From contig NZ_CP026681.1 of the NCBI RefSeq assembly GCF_002949735.1, positions 7,532,501-7,596,500 on the forward strand: DNA of 64,000 nt, given 5' to 3'. The position numbers and the translations under genes are program-made. The stretch is from Nostoc sp. 'Peltigera membranacea cyanobiont' N6. Its GTDB lineage: Bacteria; Cyanobacteriota; Cyanobacteriia; Cyanobacteriales; Nostocaceae. Shown here piece by piece: positions 62,340 through 64,000 of this stretch. Under the pieces are notes generated by a model. That model was given only the letters and a program-made list of their open reading frames with translations, was not told the origin of the DNA and ran no database searches. Every line of letters begins with the position of its first letter. The stretch's first letter is position 1.

Positions 62340-62864
62340 TTATTTAGACGTTTTGATCTGACGTGCCATATCTAGGTAAGCACTCATATTAGCTCCTGGA
62401 CGGCGACGGCCATTTGAGCTAGTAACCGAAGGAGAGAGATATTTAGGTGCAAAGGTTGTTTCTTTTGGCTCCTCTTTGAGGACTTTGGCTGCTGCGGCTT
62501 TTGCATTTTTGCCGGGTTCAACTTTAAGACCCTCAGCAGTCTGGACTAGCGTAACATCAGCTGGTTTGGGATTTTTAGCTGATTTTGCTTTACCCTTCTG
62601 TGCGGTGGTTTTTGTTCCGTTCAATGAATCTGGCTTGGATTGGGTTGGTGCTTCTGATGTAATTGCTGTCGTTACTTTCTTAGCACTTGATGTAACTGTC
62701 TCCGCTACTTTCTTCGCGTTCGATGCTACTTCTTTAGCAACATCTTTGGCAGCATCTTTGGCTTCGTCCAATTCTAAGAAGTAGCCGTTGCTTTTCTTCT
62801 TCCCTGGTAACAACCCAGTTATGAAACCGAGAATACCTGAAAATAACTTTTTGATAAAATCCAT
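62340..62864 (-). CDS. Ala/Lys-rich protein with amphipathic N-terminus
   Basis: A 174-residue protein. MDFIKKLFSGILGFITGLLP is a short amphipathic or membrane-binding helix. Repeated heptad-like (A/K/V)-rich helix (about 32-70) and a low-complexity Lys/Pro/Ala part follow. It ends with a conserved-looking basic tail RRRPGANMSAYLDMARQIK. The layout suggests membrane association and protein binding. Not recognised. Confidence 0.75.
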   Translation of the reverse strand: MDFIKKLFSGILGFITGLLPGKKKSNGYFLELDEAKDAAKDVAKEVASNAKKVAETVTSSAKKVTTAITSEAPTQSKPDSLNGTKTTAQKGKAKSAKNPKPADVTLVQTAEGLKVEPGKNAKAAAAKVLKEEPKETTFAPKYLSPSVTSSNGRRRPGANMSAYLDMARQIKTSK

Positions 62865-63264
62865 TACAATTACTCCTGCCTGTTATATTTTGGAACTCGA
62901 CCGTAATTGTTAAAAATTACGAAAAAATGTAACATTTTCTGCCTTGCGTCACCTCATTTTGGTGACAACCCTTATAGGTTTATGCTTAATCAACATTGTA
63001 GTAAAACTATAGGGCAAATGTTCTTTATGCAAGCACTTGCGACCTGTATACACCGAGAACTAATTATTAAATTTTACTGTAACTAAGAGCAAGATTCTGA
63101 AAGCAAGCTTTATAAAAATTAACACTCCTTCCTTTGAAAATTATTGATTGGAGAAAAGTAAGCGGTTTACTTTTAACCAGTGGGAGGAGTGTCATAGACT
63201 GTTGGCAGATAGCAACAGTACTCAGTTACATTTTTTACAGACTTAATTCAGCCAGATTTTAGAG
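62865..63264. other. Intergenic region, 400 bp
   Basis: No gene. A small GGTGAC-containing segment (62944-62970) and AT-rich sequence. Divergent promoters of the flanking genes. Confidence 0.5.
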
Positions 63265-63897
63265 ATGAATACTGAAAATCAGCAGCGCAATCCCGTGTTA
63301 TTAGTACACGGCATTGATGATACGGGGGCAGTTTTCCATAAAATGGCGGGTTATTTAGGATTACAGGGTTGGTCTGTATATTCTCTGGATCTGGTTCCTA
63401 ATAATGGTGATGTGGGTCTGGATAAGTTGGCAAAGCAGGTAGCCGATTATGTTGCAGCCACCTTTGCGCCAGAACAGCGCCTAGATTTAGTAGGCTTCAG
63501 CATGGGAGGAATTGTCAGCCGTTATTATATCCAGCGACTGGAAGGAATTAACCGCGTGCAGAGGTTTATCACAATCTCATCACCCCATCATGGAACTGTG
63601 GTAGCTTATGCTTCCCAGCGTCCTGGTTGCGTACAAATGCGCCCTAACAGCATTTTTCTCAAGGATTTAAATTCTGATGCTGTAATCTTGGGGCAGCTAG
63701 ATTTTACATCTATCTGGACACCTTATGATTTGATGATTGTCCCAGCCAATAGTTCACAAATGCCCGTAGGAAGCGAAGTAATAGTACCCGTTGCCCTACA
63801 CCCTTGGATGCTAACAGACTCCAGGAGTTTAGCAGCAGTAAAAGCAGCTTTAACAAACAATGTTAAGCTGCCCTTCCTTAAGAAAGCATCTAGTTAG
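63265..63897 (+). CDS. Alpha/beta-hydrolase, lipase-like
   Basis: A 210-residue hydrolase with oxyanion segment VLLVHGIDDTG. The nucleophile is Ser79 in GFSMGG. Candidate acid and base are Asp155 (PYDLMIVP) and His179 (LHPWM). The layout matches bacterial lipase class I.4/LipA-like proteins, but no signal peptide is present, so it may act inside the cell on membrane lipids. Substrate unknown. Confidence 0.87.
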   Translation: MNTENQQRNPVLLVHGIDDTGAVFHKMAGYLGLQGWSVYSLDLVPNNGDVGLDKLAKQVADYVAATFAPEQRLDLVGFSMGGIVSRYYIQRLEGINRVQRFITISSPHHGTVVAYASQRPGCVQMRPNSIFLKDLNSDAVILGQLDFTSIWTPYDLMIVPANSSQMPVGSEVIVPVALHPWMLTDSRSLAAVKAALTNNVKLPFLKKASS

Positions 63898-63962
63898 TTG
63901 CCAAGATGCTTACCACGCTGAATATACTCATCTTTAAATTACGAATTACGTCAGCGTAGCCC

Positions 63963-64000
63963 ATTACGAATTACGAATTACGAATTACGAATTACGAATT
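63963..64000. repeat. STRR array ATTACGA, truncated by the window end
   Basis: At least five perfect copies of ATTACGA running off the right edge; a shorter array lies at about 63936-63950. Confidence 0.95.

Overview
The window comes from a filamentous, heterocyst-type cyanobacterium of the Nostocales (Nostoc/Anabaena-like). The supporting genes are psbY, plant-type ferredoxin-sulfite reductase, a CRR6-type NDH-1 factor, a Ycf55-like protein, a phytol kinase, a DUF2854 protein, PerR/FurC and HanA-type HU. The octamer GCGATCGC (HIP1) recurs throughout, and arrays of 7-bp tandem repeats (STRR) are present. No prophage, plasmid replication gene, rRNA operon, transposase or CRISPR array was seen. 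The chromosome reads as ordinary housekeeping DNA interleaved with small non-coding repeats.

Layout. 1-13 kb: an aldo/keto reductase, a GNAT acetyltransferase, an amidase with a Crp-type regulator, an unrecognised membrane-anchored protein with a duplicated C-terminal module, methionine aminopeptidase, a cupredoxin, a fused M16 peptidase, a VOC protein and a zinc-ribbon protein. 13-22 kb: gamma-carbonic anhydrase, psbY, folC, a sugar-binding lipoprotein and the type IV pilus operon pilM-pilN-pilO-pilQ. 22-32 kb: HU, a CobD-like decarboxylase, a flavoprotein, phytol kinase, a Ycf55-like protein, a NACHT-pentapeptide protein and a FurC/PerR-like regulator. 32-39 kb: CRR6, a membrane VOC protein, a sigma-like protein, secreted TPR and proline-rich proteins, and an orphan histidine kinase. 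39-44 kb: a large predicted outer-membrane protein with exact 162-bp internal repeats, followed by two paralogous small secreted proteins on the other strand. 44-55 kb: polyphosphate kinase, a stand-alone receiver, a 57-residue gene, DUF2854, tRNA-Arg(UCU), three genes of unknown function, two tandem ADP-ribosylglycohydrolases and a small beta-barrel protein. 55-64 kb: sulfite reductase, a Uma2 protein, RsmE, a TPR protein, a VIT-VWA protein, a basic Ala/Lys-rich protein and a lipase-like hydrolase.

The clearest functional unit is pilMNOQ, the inner-membrane assembly platform plus secretin for motility and DNA uptake. The least explained protein-coding locus is 39105-43928, a possible cell-envelope module.

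The strongest unexplained pattern is repeat biology. Heptamer arrays or related repeats lie inside at least six conserved coding regions (M16 peptidase, FolC, CobD-like, Ycf55-like, histidine kinase, RsmE), where they add linker peptides while keeping the frame. Other arrays sit on or beside stop codons. A ~100-bp terminal-inverted-repeat element occurs twice, in opposite orientation; the copies are identical outside an internal heptamer array, and their lengths differ by 7 bp. Three further palindromic elements occur in gene gaps. Family assignments rest on reading motifs by eye; no database search was run.
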